Shown here in pieces: positions 10,400-21,317 of a stretch of 64,000 nucleotides of DNA. The position numbers and the translations under genes were made by a program. Numbering within the stretch: the stretch's first letter is position 1; each line of letters starts with the position of its first letter. The notes beneath the pieces were generated by a model, which did no database searches, was not told the origin of the DNA, and saw nothing but the letters and a program-made list of their open reading frames with translations. This DNA is from Takakia lepidozioides (Eukaryota > Streptophyta > Takakiopsida > Takakiales > Takakiaceae): assembly GCA_030704615.1 (NCBI GenBank), contig CM060734.1, forward strand, positions 61,644,042-61,708,041. The letters are read 5' to 3'.

Positions 10400-11290
10400 C
10401 TCAACGTATCACGATGTTGTGCAATGGCAAGGTTCTCGAAAGCCATGGGCATGACTTTCTTGAACAACTCCGCGCGCTGACTACATGCACGTCCCACACG
10501 TCCGGATCGTCAAGATTGAGGACTATTGCAGCCTCCCTGCGAATAGATGTAGGCAAGTCTGGCTCTCGGCCAAAGAGAAGGAAATAAGGTGAGAACGAGG
10601 CAAGTGATGCTTGCTTGCTAAACATGTAGCCCATGGCCAACCAAGGTAGCTGAAGGTCCCAATCTCCTAGGTGCATCTTCTGCAAACCATACTTGCGCAA
10701 TCATCTCTTAACCGTTTGCACAACTCTCTCTGCCAAGCCATCGGCCTCAGAAGTAGTGCGATGGTTTGTCACACAATGCCTTAAACTCCCCCAAGAACTC
10801 TCTCCCTTGGTCCGTGAGTACCTCAGCTGGAGCACCGAATCGGCTAAGTACACGATCCAAGAATGCATACGCAGCCCCCTCACTAGCCTTATCAGGCAAT
10901 GGAACCAATTCGATCCACTTGGAGAAGTGCTCCACCATCACCAACACGTACTTGTTGTGGCGCATGGTCAGTGGCAACGGCCCTGCGAAGTCTAGACTCC
11001 ACTTGTAGCCCAATCCCATGATTGGAAGAGGGTGCAATTGTGGTGTAGGGGCATTGAATGAAGCACGCACCCTGTCACACACCATGCATCTAGCCACAAA
11101 TTGTTGTACCTCTGTGTGCATACCACGCCACCAATACTACCCCTGTAGTAGACTATGAGTGCGTCGCACCCTAAAATGCCCCAACTCCTCATGGGCATGC
11201 CGCACTAACCGTGCCCGCTGTGTTGGGTGAGGCACAATCCTCACTCGACCATCCTCTCACACTCGGAGCAGGTATATCCCCTCCCACTTG
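10400..11290 (-). pseudogene. Retrotransposon integrase (broken)
   Basis: On the minus strand the zinc-binding N-terminal part is degraded but CMVCDRVRA (second Cys pair) is visible near 11070. The DDE catalytic core follows: SLDFAGPL (first Asp), VLTDQGREF (second Asp), then in another frame HRTTSEADGLAERVVQTVK (the Glu of the DDE triad in GLAERV). A C-terminal segment at 10401-10700 has LPWLAMGYMFSKQASL and FGREPDLP, typical of the gypsy integrase tail. At least two frameshifts and several stops interrupt it. In an active relative it would insert the cDNA into chromosomal DNA; here it cannot be made intact. Confidence 0.85.
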
Positions 11291-11574
11291 AACCTCTTGG
11301 TTCGTTGTAGGATCTGATCCCTCTCCTTGGCAGTCACAGTGGTTGTCGTGTCTCCAGTGCGGAGATAGTCCAACACAGCTGAATCCTCATGTATATCTTT
11401 GGTGCCACCTTGCTCATTGCTGGCCTCAGGGTCTTCAGACACTCGGTATACAATCATCCCTGTTGTAGGTCCAACCTGGCCTTCCGCTGCCAAGATACAC
11501 AGAAATGCAGATGCATGCCATCCGAGCACCATCTCCTCATCCGTCTCACCATGCCACCGAGCTCCAGTGTCATC

Positions 11575-12945
11575 CTACTGGCTCCTGCATGGATTGTGAC
11601 TCAACCCATCCGCATCCCAGTTGACCAAACCCGGTCGATGCACAACTTCAAAGTCATACTCTTGAAGTATGAGTGCCCATCGTGCAAGCTTCCCCGTAAG
11701 CTTGTCTGACTCCATCAACCACTTGAGTGGCTGGTGATCCGTGATAATGGTGAAGAGATTGTTGTATAGATAACACCTGAAGTGTGCCACGGCCCACACT
11801 GTAGCTAAGCACTCTCCCTCATATGAGCTATACTTAGCCTCTGCAGCATTGTTCGAGCGGCTAGCATAAGCCACTACAAACTCTCTTCCCTCATCATCCA
11901 CCTGTGTGAGCACCGCTCTAAGCCTCAGCATGCTCCAATTTGTATGCAGCTGAAAAGGACGCCCCCTGATAGGTCGTCTCAAGATGGGTGCCGAGGTCAA
12001 CCTCGCCTTGAGCTCTTGAAAAGCTCGTTCTTGCTCATCTTCCCACTGCCACTCCTGGTCCACCTTGGTCAGCTTGGTTAGAGCCTTTGCAATGGCACTA
12101 AATCCCTTGACAAACCGTCTATAATAGTTTGCCAACCCCATGAAAGCTCGAACTCGGCTTACATCCGTGGGGCGTGGAATCTGTGCAATGGCCTCTACCT
12201 TAGTTTGTTGTACCCCCAATCCTCCAGGATATATCATGTGACCCAGATACTCAATCTGGTTGTGGAAAAACTTGCACTTCCCCGGATATAACTTCAATCC
12301 GTGCGCCCTCAAGCGCTCACATACCACCTGAAGGTGTCTCTCATGCTCCTCCACCGTAGCACTAAAGATGATGATGTCATCTATGTAGCACCGAGCAAAC
12401 TCCACCCCTGCTAGAATCCTATCCATGACTCTCTGAAACTCTACAAGAGCGTTCTTAAGCCCAAATGGTAAGAACCGCCACTGGTATAGGCAATCCTTCC
12501 CGTGCTCATTGATCCCCCAGAATGCCGTCTTCTGCTTATCTGCCTCATTGATCGGCAACTAGTGATATCTGGATCGTAAATCCAAAGTGCTAAAGACCTT
12601 GGCATGCCCAATGGCATCAAAGATCTCCTCTGGTGTTGGCATGGCATACCTATCGGACTTGGTTTGACGATTTACAGGCCGGTAATCACCGCACATACGT
12701 CTCTCCGTCCAATTGCTATAGACATCCTTCTTGGCTGAAACATACTCTCCTCCAGATAGCTCCACCAAACCAGCCTCCCAGAGGTCCTGAGTCCTCATCT
12801 GAATCAAGGACCTCTCCATGTCACTGTATCTATAGGATCTCCGAAAGATTGGCGTGTCAGTGGCCAATTCAATGCAAATCTCTTGACCCTTCAGTGCTCC
12901 CAAGTCCTTCAAACTGAAGGCAAAGCAGTTCCTATAAGCCCTCAA
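11575..12945 (-). pseudogene. Retrotransposon reverse transcriptase and RNase H
   Basis: Two frames joined by a single amber stop (CAG to TAG at about 12559, after SRYH) give an almost complete Ty3/gypsy RT: RRMCGDYRPVNRQT, FSTLDLRSRYH, TAFWGINEHG, QWRFLPFGLKNA, the active site YIDDIIIFS and GLANYYRRFVKGFS. RNase H follows with HTNWSMLRLRAVLTQ, YEGECLATVWA, TDHQPLKWL and NWDADGLSHN. The first catalytic Asp of RNase H (normally TDWS) is Asn here. This is the best preserved part of the element. Upstream at 12946-13100 the linker RRFLRAYRNCFAFSLKDLG is also typical. Confidence 0.93.
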
Positions 12946-13329
12946 GAACCGCCGTATACGTCCTCTCTCTCCTCCGGTGACTATGGGTCCAACATCAGGC
13001 TCCCAGTTGTCCTCCGTGACTGCAACCTTGAGTCCAGCAGGCTTAGAGGTAGAAGATGCGTCCCGTGGTTGCTATGCTGCAATCTCTTGAGCAGTCACCA
13101 CTGCCTGCTCTGTCAGTGACAATGCCTCATTCTGCCCCATCATCTCATCCTTGAGGACCTCCTCAACCCGAGAAAAATCTCCAACCTCATCCATCACCGC
13201 CGCATTGGCTACCAACTCCCTCTGAATCTCGAGCACCTCCCACGTGTGCCATGGATATGGCATGCACCTCGTGGTCCTCACCTGTTTGCCCCCACTCGCT
13301 GCCTGTACCGTCTCGGTAGGCAAAGAGAC

Positions 13330-14420
13330 TATCAAGGGAAGTGTACTCCATACTCTGCGCTGCTCAGCCATAGCCAAGCTGATAATCCAGGTCAAGCAAT
13401 TGAGATCCATGGCTTGCCCCAACACCTGACGAGATGATGCCTCAGAAAGAGATGGCATCGCCATGGTACCAGTGGTAAAACCCATTGCCCGCTCGCGCTA
13501 GTCAGCATTGGGCTCCACTAACTGCTGCAACTGGCTATCCCACAAGAGGCCAGGTCCACCATCCCGGAAAGCATGAGATCCTGGAAAGCTGAGCAGTGTA
13601 GGCAATGCTACTCGTGGGTGACCCACCTTATTGACCACTGCCAAAGGTGATCGGTCATCGTGTCTCACACGCTGAGACTGCCTCCCTATGTCCAAAATGC
13701 TATCCACCGTCAGATTTGGTGGCCGCTGCACCCTATCAAATGCACGCTTGAGCAGTGCAGGTGACATCAAGTTGGTCCACCATAGTCGTGGGCGATGAGC
13801 CCGTGACCCCACTGCAACTGCATCTAGCAACACTGCTGACCCAAGCCAAGACCGCATTTGATGTACACTGGCCATCACCTTGGCCCGAGAATCACCCATC
13901 AATGGCACATTCTCCAAGATATATGTCGGAGAGTCTGTCTGCTAAAGCTGTAAATAACGCAAGACCCTCAACATCTCCCAAAACAGGCGTGACTTTGAGT
14001 CTTGTAACCCATTGTCATACCCGGCTGATGAATGCCCTTGGTAGGGCCAACCTTCTACTTCCAAGTGAATAGGGCCAACCCGCTCCAAATCATGCGCCCC
14101 CTAGCAAAGAGATGTCTGCTGGTAATGCTTGTTGGTATCCACAAACTGCAGACACTGACAACAAATTAGGGTACTGTTGCACCAACTGAGCAACATGGCG
14201 CAGTGAGACGCGTCGTGCAGTCTCATTCCTCTCCACATACAGGTAACGTTGAACTCGTACACCTGCCTGCAGCACTGCAGCCAATCCAGTGCTGATCCCG
14301 CCAAACAAGTCCAGAAGGCATATGCCTTCATCCGGGCATTGCCACACAAGAGGTGTGGTGTCCAATGGTGACAACTGAGGTGGTCCTGGTGCAATCACTA
14401 CACTCTCCTCCTCTCCTGAC
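13330..14420 (-). pseudogene. Retrotransposon-encoded cytosine-5 DNA methyltransferase (catalytic Cys lost)
   Basis: Between protease and reverse transcriptase lies a C5-methyltransferase domain, minus strand, broken over three frames. Motif I is LLDLFGGISTGLAAVLQAGV (S-adenosylmethionine binding). Next is YLYVERNETARRV (motif II acidic residue). Motif IV is GWPYQGHSSAG, where the family has PCQ; the codon at 14041-14043 is Tyr instead of the catalytic Cys. LENVP (motif VI, 13904-13917), HRPRLWWTN (motif VIII) and SRQVLGQAMDLNCLTW (motif X, about 13430) follow. Motif order and the LFGGISTG and LGQAMD words are most like the DNMT3/DRM-type or charophyte retrotransposon methyltransferases. A frameshift near 14085, a TAG near 13950 and a stop near 13497 add to the damage. 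In an intact relative the enzyme would methylate DNA cytosines, perhaps on new copies. Confidence 0.85.
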
Positions 14421-14470
14421 GGTACAAAGGCCTCTACCCAGGCTTGTTGCACCCGTCTATTAGCAACCTG

Positions 14471-15346
14471 CTATAAATCCTTGCTCGTACCCCACAATGG
14501 AGTGTGAGCAACCATGGCAGGCAACTCCGCCGTACCATGCATGTCATCCTGCTCTGCTAGAGGTGGCATATCCTCTGCGTGGGCATTGCCCTCTAGCAAC
14601 TCTCCAGGCCAACTAACTGCAGCTGTAAAGGCTGCTAGTGTTGGCATCTTGCCCCGCTGAGCAGCAGCAACACCCCCAATGAACGTCACAGGGAGCTGTA
14701 CATGACGACCATCCCCTGACTGCCATCCAGGCCTGTAGGATGCTGACTCCTCCCAAAAATCCATGGTGAAGCCCATGGGATACAACACTGCCCCACCAAC
14801 GAGGACATCGTAAAAGACCGCGTCTGTCACAATGGCCTTGGCTCGCATCACTGAGCCATCTATAGGATGATCCGGCTGTAGTCTAATGACCAACTCACGT
14901 CATGTCATGCCCCGAGCTTGCTCTGATCCTGTCTGTATCTGGAAAGGACAAGGCTCCATATCCGCCTCCATGAGGCCAAAATCTGCAATAGCAGCTCTGC
15001 CCAACATCAGTGGCTAAGCTACCGAGTCCAACAAGACCCGCAGTGGCCGGTACCTCTTGCCTGCCGGTCCACTCAAAGAGAAAATGTCATCCTGGTTGTC
15101 TAACAAGACAGCTCCAGGTGTCACCATGGCGCGCTCAAAGGCTGGCCTAGCTGGCAGCTCTGTTAATCTAGCAGCTGCAACTTGCCATGGCGCAGCCGTG
15201 GCAGTCTTGACCCTCAAATCCAAGGATCTCTCTGCCACTACACCTTCCACTAACTCCGCAGAAGATGAAGTGACCTCCCCACTCTCACAGAGTGTTGCTG
15301 CTAGTCTGAACACTGCAGCTGGTCTTACACCCAGCATCGCAATCAT
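14471..15346 (-). pseudogene. Retrotransposon aspartic protease region
   Basis: The minus-strand frame at 15014-15346 ends in RPLRVLLDSVA, which corresponds to the LLDSGA catalytic motif of retropepsins (Gly changed to Val), followed after a stop by PLMLGRAAIADFGL. The frame at 14471-14893 continues with AIVTDAVFYDVLVGGAVLYP and MGFTMDFWEESASYRPGWQS, a C-terminal protease segment of this gypsy lineage. In an intact copy the enzyme would cut the Gag-Pol polyprotein. Stops at about 15013 and 14894 separate the pieces. Confidence 0.75.
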
Positions 15347-15370
15347 GGTTGCCGAGAACAGTGGGGCCTG

Positions 15371-17287
15371 TCACACAGAGGTGGCCGCCCCCAACAACAC
15401 ACTGGCTACACTAGCTTTGGCAGCAGGTGTCAGTGCTGCACGTGTAGCTCTCCCCAATGGCACAATAACGACCTCTGCTTCGGTATCCGTCGGGCGAGAA
15501 CTAGGTGTCATGGATGTCGTTGACACTGGCTCCACCAAGATGAATGATTGAGGCAACCTAGCCTGACGGCTTGCCTCCCCACGCTGTGGATCCAACTCCA
15601 CCTCTGCACCTCGTGGCTCAGGAACTTGTGTTGCTCTTCGAGTGATGGCTGCAACAGACTCCACCTGCACTAGTGATAGTGTTGCTCCACACATAAATCC
15701 CATGCCTCTCATGTCTCCTCCGTCAGGATGACGCTGCTGAGGATGAACAGGAGGTGGACCCTCAAGTCTTGGAGCAGGTACCACCTGAGTTGTGGCCATG
15801 GCAGCAAGCCGTTGCTCTAGATGCTGAAGCCGGTTGGCCATGCTTTGGTCAACGCCCTGACCTCCACGTCCTTGGCCATACTGTGTTTGCCCTCATCCTG
15901 CACCTCATGCCTGACCACCTCGTCCTCTCTGAGGTGCTCCACCTCGCCCTCGGCCACCATTGTTCCCTTGGAACTGGCCTCGCCGCAACTCAGGGTGCAA
16001 GTCATAACACTGGGCATCTCCATGCCCATACTTGCCACAATGCCCACACTGCAGCTGTGCAGGTTGTGCTTGTGCCGGCCCTTTGCCACTCTCTGGGCAA
16101 TCTTTCTTGACATGGGGTCCTCCACATGTCCAACATACCACCCCTGGTTGCTATTGGCCTACAAAAGATACTACTGGCCTCTACACCTGAGGTCCCCTGT
16201 AAGCTCCATGGAATTTGGGTTGGGCAACCTTGCCCCCCTGACCACGCTGTTGGGCAGTCCCTTGTGCCTGTTGGCTAGTAGCTGCGCCTCGTGCAGGCAT
16301 GTCCTTGCCAAATCCAATGGTAACAACTTGCTCCTCCACCATGTTGAGCTCAATCCGCTCAGCCAGCAGAAACACATCTGTTAATGTGGGTTGGGCCGCT
16401 TGTAACAGGGTTGCATCCCGCACCCTTCTCCTGAGCTCCTTGTCCAAATTTCCATACCAGAACTGGACTGTCTGAGCTTCAGTAACCCCTTGGGTCACAC
16501 TTATCAAGCGCCTTATACGAGTGTAGGAAGCTCTTTCTGGATTTGCACTGGAAGTCTTGCAAACTTCGCAGCTTCTCTGTCCGTACGCCTTGGTAGTTCC
16601 TCCGCAACTCCTGGAAGAACTCCACCACCGGGTTGAATCTAGGCACATGTGTTGTAGTCATGGCAAGAGGAGTAGTAGCACCTTTTGAACTGGTACCACC
16701 TGTAGAAGTACCGACACTACTTGTTCCACTACTAGTGCTGGCAGTGGGAGATATTGGTGCTGATGCAGCTACTGGTCGTGTCGTGCCTCGAGTAATGGAG
16801 ACGTAGTCAGGTGACCAATACATCCTCCACTCCTCAATCTCTGCTTCATGTCCTCGCCTGAACTTGTGGTAGTCGTCCATAGGCGGGCATGGCCTTCCAA
16901 ATGCTGGAACAGTTCTTTCCACGCCATGAATGGGATGAACAGCTGTGGATTGCGCATCTGCTGCATTTCACACCAGCTGTCGAACTCCTGGATAAAGTCA
17001 TCCAGCTCGATTGTGCCCACAGCTCTAGAGTACCTACGAGGCCCCTTGGTAGCTTCATATATCTCCTCCATGTCGTCCCACAACAATGGCAAAGGAAACT
17101 GCACACCTGATGATAAAGCCTCCGAGTCTGTGTCAGACTCTACACTAGTTGAGGGTGGAGGTGAAGGTGGTCTGAACCGAATACCTCGTCTTGTGAACCC
17201 ACTCTCACTACTACTGCCTGTAGCCGTACTCCCTTCAAAACCCTTGGGTAACTCCGTGATGTCACTCACAACCCGCACCTCCCCCAC
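15371..17287 (-). pseudogene. Retrotransposon gag with two CCHC zinc knuckles
   Basis: Several overlapping minus-strand frames cover gag. The N-terminal part (16769-17287) starts MGEVRVVSDITELPKGF from a GTG codon and is acidic and Ser-rich. The middle (16181-16922) has the capsid-like segment with QFWYGNLDKELRRRV and LLAERIELNMVEEQ. Near 16030-16140 there are two zinc knuckles: CWTCGGPHVKKDC (C-x2-C-x3-H-x4-C) and CGHCGKYGHGDAQC (C-x2-C-x4-H-x4-C), which would bind RNA during packaging. A spacer frame rich in Gln and Arg (15371-15841) links to the protease. Frame changes at least three times, so Gag cannot be made whole. Confidence 0.8.
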
Positions 17288-19476
17288 ATGACACTATAAG
17301 GCTCTAGTACTAATTCTAATAGTGACACGGGTGGGCACATGTTGCGGTTTAAGGGTTATATCCCAGTGGCTCAGGGCACCTGCACCTGCATCCACCGCAA
17401 GAACTCCTATGGTTGGCTGGTCATCAACCCAGTTTCACCATAGAAGAAACACTGGTGGTCTTGCTGGTCATCACTCCAGCCTCACCACCAACAACATACT
17501 CTAGGATTGACCAGTGATCAAATCCGGCCTAATCCCTATGAAAGCAAGTGCCCACACAAAACCAACATGGCGCACAGTCGCAAAGGTAATGTCTTCATTG
17601 GTATGCCAAGTTCCAGAATGATAACACCTTGTTCAAGCTGCTGTGATCAATGCCAGGTTATCGTTATTGTATGAGATGGACCCCGTCTCCTGCCCTGCCA
17701 CAAATCGTCCCATCTTGTAATGCCAGTACCCCAACGGCCTCATGCTAGACGGCACACATACAGATCGTTGGCTAGCGACGGCTGGACAACCCAAGTGGCT
17801 CCTTTGCATGACGTGTCGGGCTGCCAAACTCCATCCGATATGCTATTTCCTGTAGTTCAATTTATCCCCTGTTTCATTTCGGCTTTGTGGCATGACTTTT
17901 TGCATGACACAGTGACCACAACCGGGATGGCTTTCCGCAACCATTCACGTACTGTTGGGCAAATATAGATCAGCCACAATAATAAGACCATCCCCACGTT
18001 CAATTCGTGATTTCCAAGGTGGTGCTAGTACCTTCATCGACCATTGCCTATACCCCAAGAGCAACCTGGTCTTCCTTCACTAGACCTGCAACGTTATATG
18101 AGATTCACCCTGTCTCACAACATTCCACCACTAACACGATCGCCTAGACCTGATGCAAGACTTGATCGCAGAGCAGGCTATTGCTATGGGGCTGGTCCTT
18201 CCTTGTGCACATCTGCTATGCCTCTATCGGTGGTCATAACCGCATCTGGGCTCAATACGAGGGATCTGGCCCTTAGTATTCAGCCCCTGTGCAGAGGTGG
18301 GAAATTTGAACGTAGGCCTCGGTGCTCAAACTCCCAACAGAGCACTGTGCACACAGTGCGGCAGGCCGCAGCCCATCGACTTGCTGGTTTGGCTACTTAA
18401 TGCCGTAAGCTCCCAACAGGGACATAATCATCATGGAATCGGCCACTAGTCGAGCGATAAAATCCCATGAGACCTTAGCATCTGGCCGAGCCTTCAAGTA
18501 GATACCTGAACTGGCCGTCTTCAAGCATTGCTAAAATACCACATTCATCACTACCATGACCAGCAATAGCCGCCTTTTGGCCTCCTCTGTTCACTATCCG
18601 CTTCAATCGCGGCCAACCTACAAACAAACCAAGTTTTTTTTTTTTTTTTTTTTTTTTTTCTGAAAATGGCCACATTCAAAACTCGTCCCCAAAAATTAAT
18701 GAATTGGCCAACGCCTTTTTATTTATTTATTTATTAAATAAATAAACTCGTCTTCAACCGTCTCAACACATGAACATCAACGTCGACTTGTTCAGCGACC
18801 AACAGTACTGACTCCACCAGCCTTTCGTGGCCCACTTTCAACAAGTTGTTTTGTTCTCTCACCAGCTTGCCAAGCAACAATGTGCCTTTGACCCTGTGTC
18901 TACACACATGACGGAAATGAAAGTATAAATAGCTCTAAAGGCAGGTGACGGCCATTGCTACGATGGAACCAGAGTTGTGCCATGCCTAGCTTACGACACC
19001 AGCTCCAATGGTATGTCCCAATCGGCCATGCAACGGCAGCAGACCACAACAGAGTAGTGCGGGCCCCGAATCTTCCATTTCAGATCCACTCAACGTCTTA
19101 TTCTAATCCAGAAGATTAAAATTTCTGTGAAGTACTTCGTGAGTGCCTGCAACCTCCTATGGCCACAGAAACCAACAGGAAACGGCCGCCTCCAGCAGTT
19201 CACCCGTTCTTTTGAAGTTTGAACTCGTATTACAACCGAGAGCCAAATGGGCATCTTCACAATGAAAACCAACGCAGCTTAACCACCATTACAACGGCTG
19301 TTGACTCTTGTCATTGGGTTGATCCAGAAGCCACCATATGCCAACACTCCCGAATAAATATCAAATTATACAGGTACAATACCGAGCTATAATATTATAT
19401 TGCTTTGTATGGCCAACTCTCTGTACATATCGCTGTAACATGTTCGCACAGATAAGCCGTTTCAACTAGCGGCAAG
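17288..19476 (-). other. Long untranslated leader of the gypsy element
   Basis: About 2.2 kb between gag and the right LTR repeat without a convincing frame. It contains a 26-base T run (18634-18659) followed by an (ATTT)n-like stretch (18717-18740), which on the element's sense strand would be an A run and could mark an old insertion. I could not identify a tRNA primer-binding site next to 19476. Confidence 0.5.
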
Positions 19477-19827
19477 TGATATGAAAACTAAACTTATACT
19501 GTTGACACAGAAACACGAAATACAACACAATCACTCGTTAGAATAAGAGTCGAGCCAGGGGCACCCCAAGCTATGGGGACTCCACCCCACAACATCCTAC
19601 TCTCCCTCCATAAGTACACTCAGATGCTAAGCAACGAGGGAGCTCGGTCATGCAGGCTCAACTCGAGAGAGATGAGCTGCACGACTGACGAGCTCGTGAA
19701 GATAAGATGGTTCAGGTGTCAAGCTAAACTTGACACCTGACTTAACACTTCAACTAATTCCAAGTGTTAAATACAAATAACTCGATTTATTCTAGTTAGT
19801 TTCACACTGTGTTTATTTAACTTGACA
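19477..19827 (-). repeat. Right (5') LTR repeat block of the gypsy element
   Basis: This 351-bp block starts TGATATGAAAAC and ends TTTAACTTGACA, matching 9279-9629 base for base in length with about a dozen substitutions by eye. A GACACCTGA/TCAGGTGTC inverted pair lies near its middle (19711-19745). The sequence immediately left of it (about 19390-19476) resembles the 86-bp block of the left end only weakly (shared ATCGCTGT and GCACA words), so that part is either very diverged or replaced. Confidence 0.8.
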
Positions 19828-20112
19828 TTTTGTTTGTCACGTTGAGATGTCCCGAACCGCAAGGCCCCAGCCCCGGTGCTTGGTACCGTTGGAAAGCCCT
19901 CGACAAGGAGGGGTGCACGGGCTTGGTCTCAGGATTTTTGGGCATGCGGTGTGGGGGATGTCGAATTCTAAGTACTTTTGGTCACTGGAAATTCAAAAAA
20001 AATAGCAAGAATGGCAAAGTGGGCAATCCTGGACAATGGTTGGGGCCTCGACGGGAGAGATATCAAGGGAAAGGACTCCGGTTCAAATCTGGTCGTAGGC
20101 TCGGTGGAAAAA
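19828..20112 (+). repeat. Composite TTTTG-headed repeat, right half of the split copy
   Basis: It resumes at TTTTGTTTGTCACGTTGAGA, the continuation of the head cut off at 9192. It carries the conserved body, the GGTTCAAATCTGG word (about 20083) and an A run (20107-20113). Confidence 0.8.
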
Positions 20113-20934
20113 AACTTACTTAGATGACATTGGACACTTGGCCCAACGGCAGGGGCTACCTTAGAGATTGCATTTGGGCCTCGACATAGGAGACGCACTT
20201 TGATACATAGGGGATTGCACTTGGACTTAGATGACAATGGACACTTGGGCCAACGGCACAGGCTACCCTAGAGGTCGCATTTGGGCCTCGACATAGGAGA
20301 CGCACTTGGATACATAGGGGATTGCACTTGGACTTAGATGACACTGGACACTTGGGCCAACGACACAGGCTACCCTAGAGGTCGCATTTGGGCCTCGACA
20401 TAGGAGACGCACTTGGATACATAGGGGATTGCACTTGGACTTAGATGACACTGGACACTTGGGCCAACGGCACAGGCTACCCTAGAGGTCGCATTTGAAC
20501 CTCGACATAGGAAACGCACTTGGATACGTAAGAGATTGCACTTGGACTTAGATTTTAAATCTTCACACATGGGCCAACGGCGTAGGCTACAGTAGAGGTC
20601 GCACTTGGGCCTCAACATATGATACGCATTGGATACATAAGAAATTGCACTTGGTCTTAGATTTCCAATTCTTCACACATGGGCCAAAGGTACAGGCTAT
20701 CCTAGATCAAGTTGCACTTGGGCCTCGACATAGGAGACGCACTGGGATACATAGAGGATCTTACACTTGGACTTAGATGACACTTGACACTTGAGCCCAT
20801 GGCACATGCTACCCTAGAGTTCGAATTTGGGCCTCGACATAGGAGATTCAGTGGGATACGTAGAGGATCTTACACTTGGACTTAGTTGACACTTGACACT
20901 TGGGCCAACAACACAAGCTACCCTAGTCAATCTA
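20113..20934 (+). repeat. 107-bp tandem repeat array
   Basis: From 20115 the unit CTTAGATGACACTGGACACT - TGGGCCAACGGCACAGGCTA - CCCTAGAGGTCGCATTTGGG - CCTCGACATAGGAGACGCAC - TTGGATACATAGGGGATTGC repeats. The spacing between corresponding words is exactly 107 bp over the first four units (for example 20156, 20263, 20370). Later units (20530-20934) are diverged and vary in length, with the alternative segment TTCACACATGGGCCAA. Related monomers occur at 8761-9165, 22260-22640, 22968-23300 and 23840-24270, and inverted at 29115-29500. Confidence 0.9.
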
Positions 20935-21317
20935 TGAAGCGAGACGTTTGTTTTGTTTGTTTTGTTTTGTTTTGTAGCGCGGAGATGTCCCAAACCGCGA
21001 GGCTCCGGCGCTGCTGCTTGGTACCGTTGGAAAGCCCTTTGACGAGGAGGGGTGCACGGGCTTGGTCTCATGATTTTTGGACCTGCGGTGTGGGAGATGT
21101 GGAATTCCAAGTACTTTTGGTCGCTGAAAATTCACAAAAAATAGCGAAATGGGCATTCCCGGACAATGGTTGGAGCCTCGGCGGGAGAGATATCAAGGGA
21201 AAGGTCTCCGGTTCAAATCTGGTCGTAGGCTCTATGGAAAAAAAAACTTACTTAGATGACATTGGGCCGTTGGAAATTCGGGAAAATAACAAAGTGGGCA
21301 TTCCTGGGAGAATGGTT
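20935..21317 (+). repeat. Composite TTTTG-headed repeat, copy 3 and start of a partial copy
   Basis: The head GAAGCGAGACGTTTG and TTTTG units are at 20938-20975, the body follows, and GGTTCAAATCTGG is near 21209 with an A run at 21237-21246. A partial copy starting CATTGGGCCGTTGGAAATTC (21260) is cut at 21317 by the CACTA element and resumes at 22166. Confidence 0.75.

Larger units (their letters stand above)
9193..19827 (-). mobile_element. Ty3/gypsy LTR retrotransposon carrying a DNA methyltransferase and a PHD finger
   Basis: The coding strand is minus. The polyprotein order, from high to low coordinates, is gag, two zinc knuckles, aspartic protease, cytosine-5 DNA methyltransferase, reverse transcriptase, RNase H, integrase, PHD finger. 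The order RT-RNase H-integrase places it in Ty3/gypsy. The ends are TG...CA, with a 351-bp direct repeat at 9279-9629 and 19477-19827 differing at about a dozen sites by eye. Outer flanks are the two halves of one composite repeat, joined within its TTTTG tract, so the whole 10.6-kb unit was inserted there; the tract hides the target duplication. Stops and frameshifts in every domain show that it is not active. Flanking features give the individual domains. Confidence 0.9.

Noticed and set aside
15057-15551. 164-codon plus-strand open frame
   Set aside because: It lies antisense to the protease-gag spacer of the gypsy element, is Ala/Thr/Ser-rich, and mirrors the codon bias of the minus-strand frame.
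15821-16384. 187-codon plus-strand open frame
   Set aside because: Antisense to gag and zinc knuckles; Leu/Ser/Cys-rich shadow without family features.
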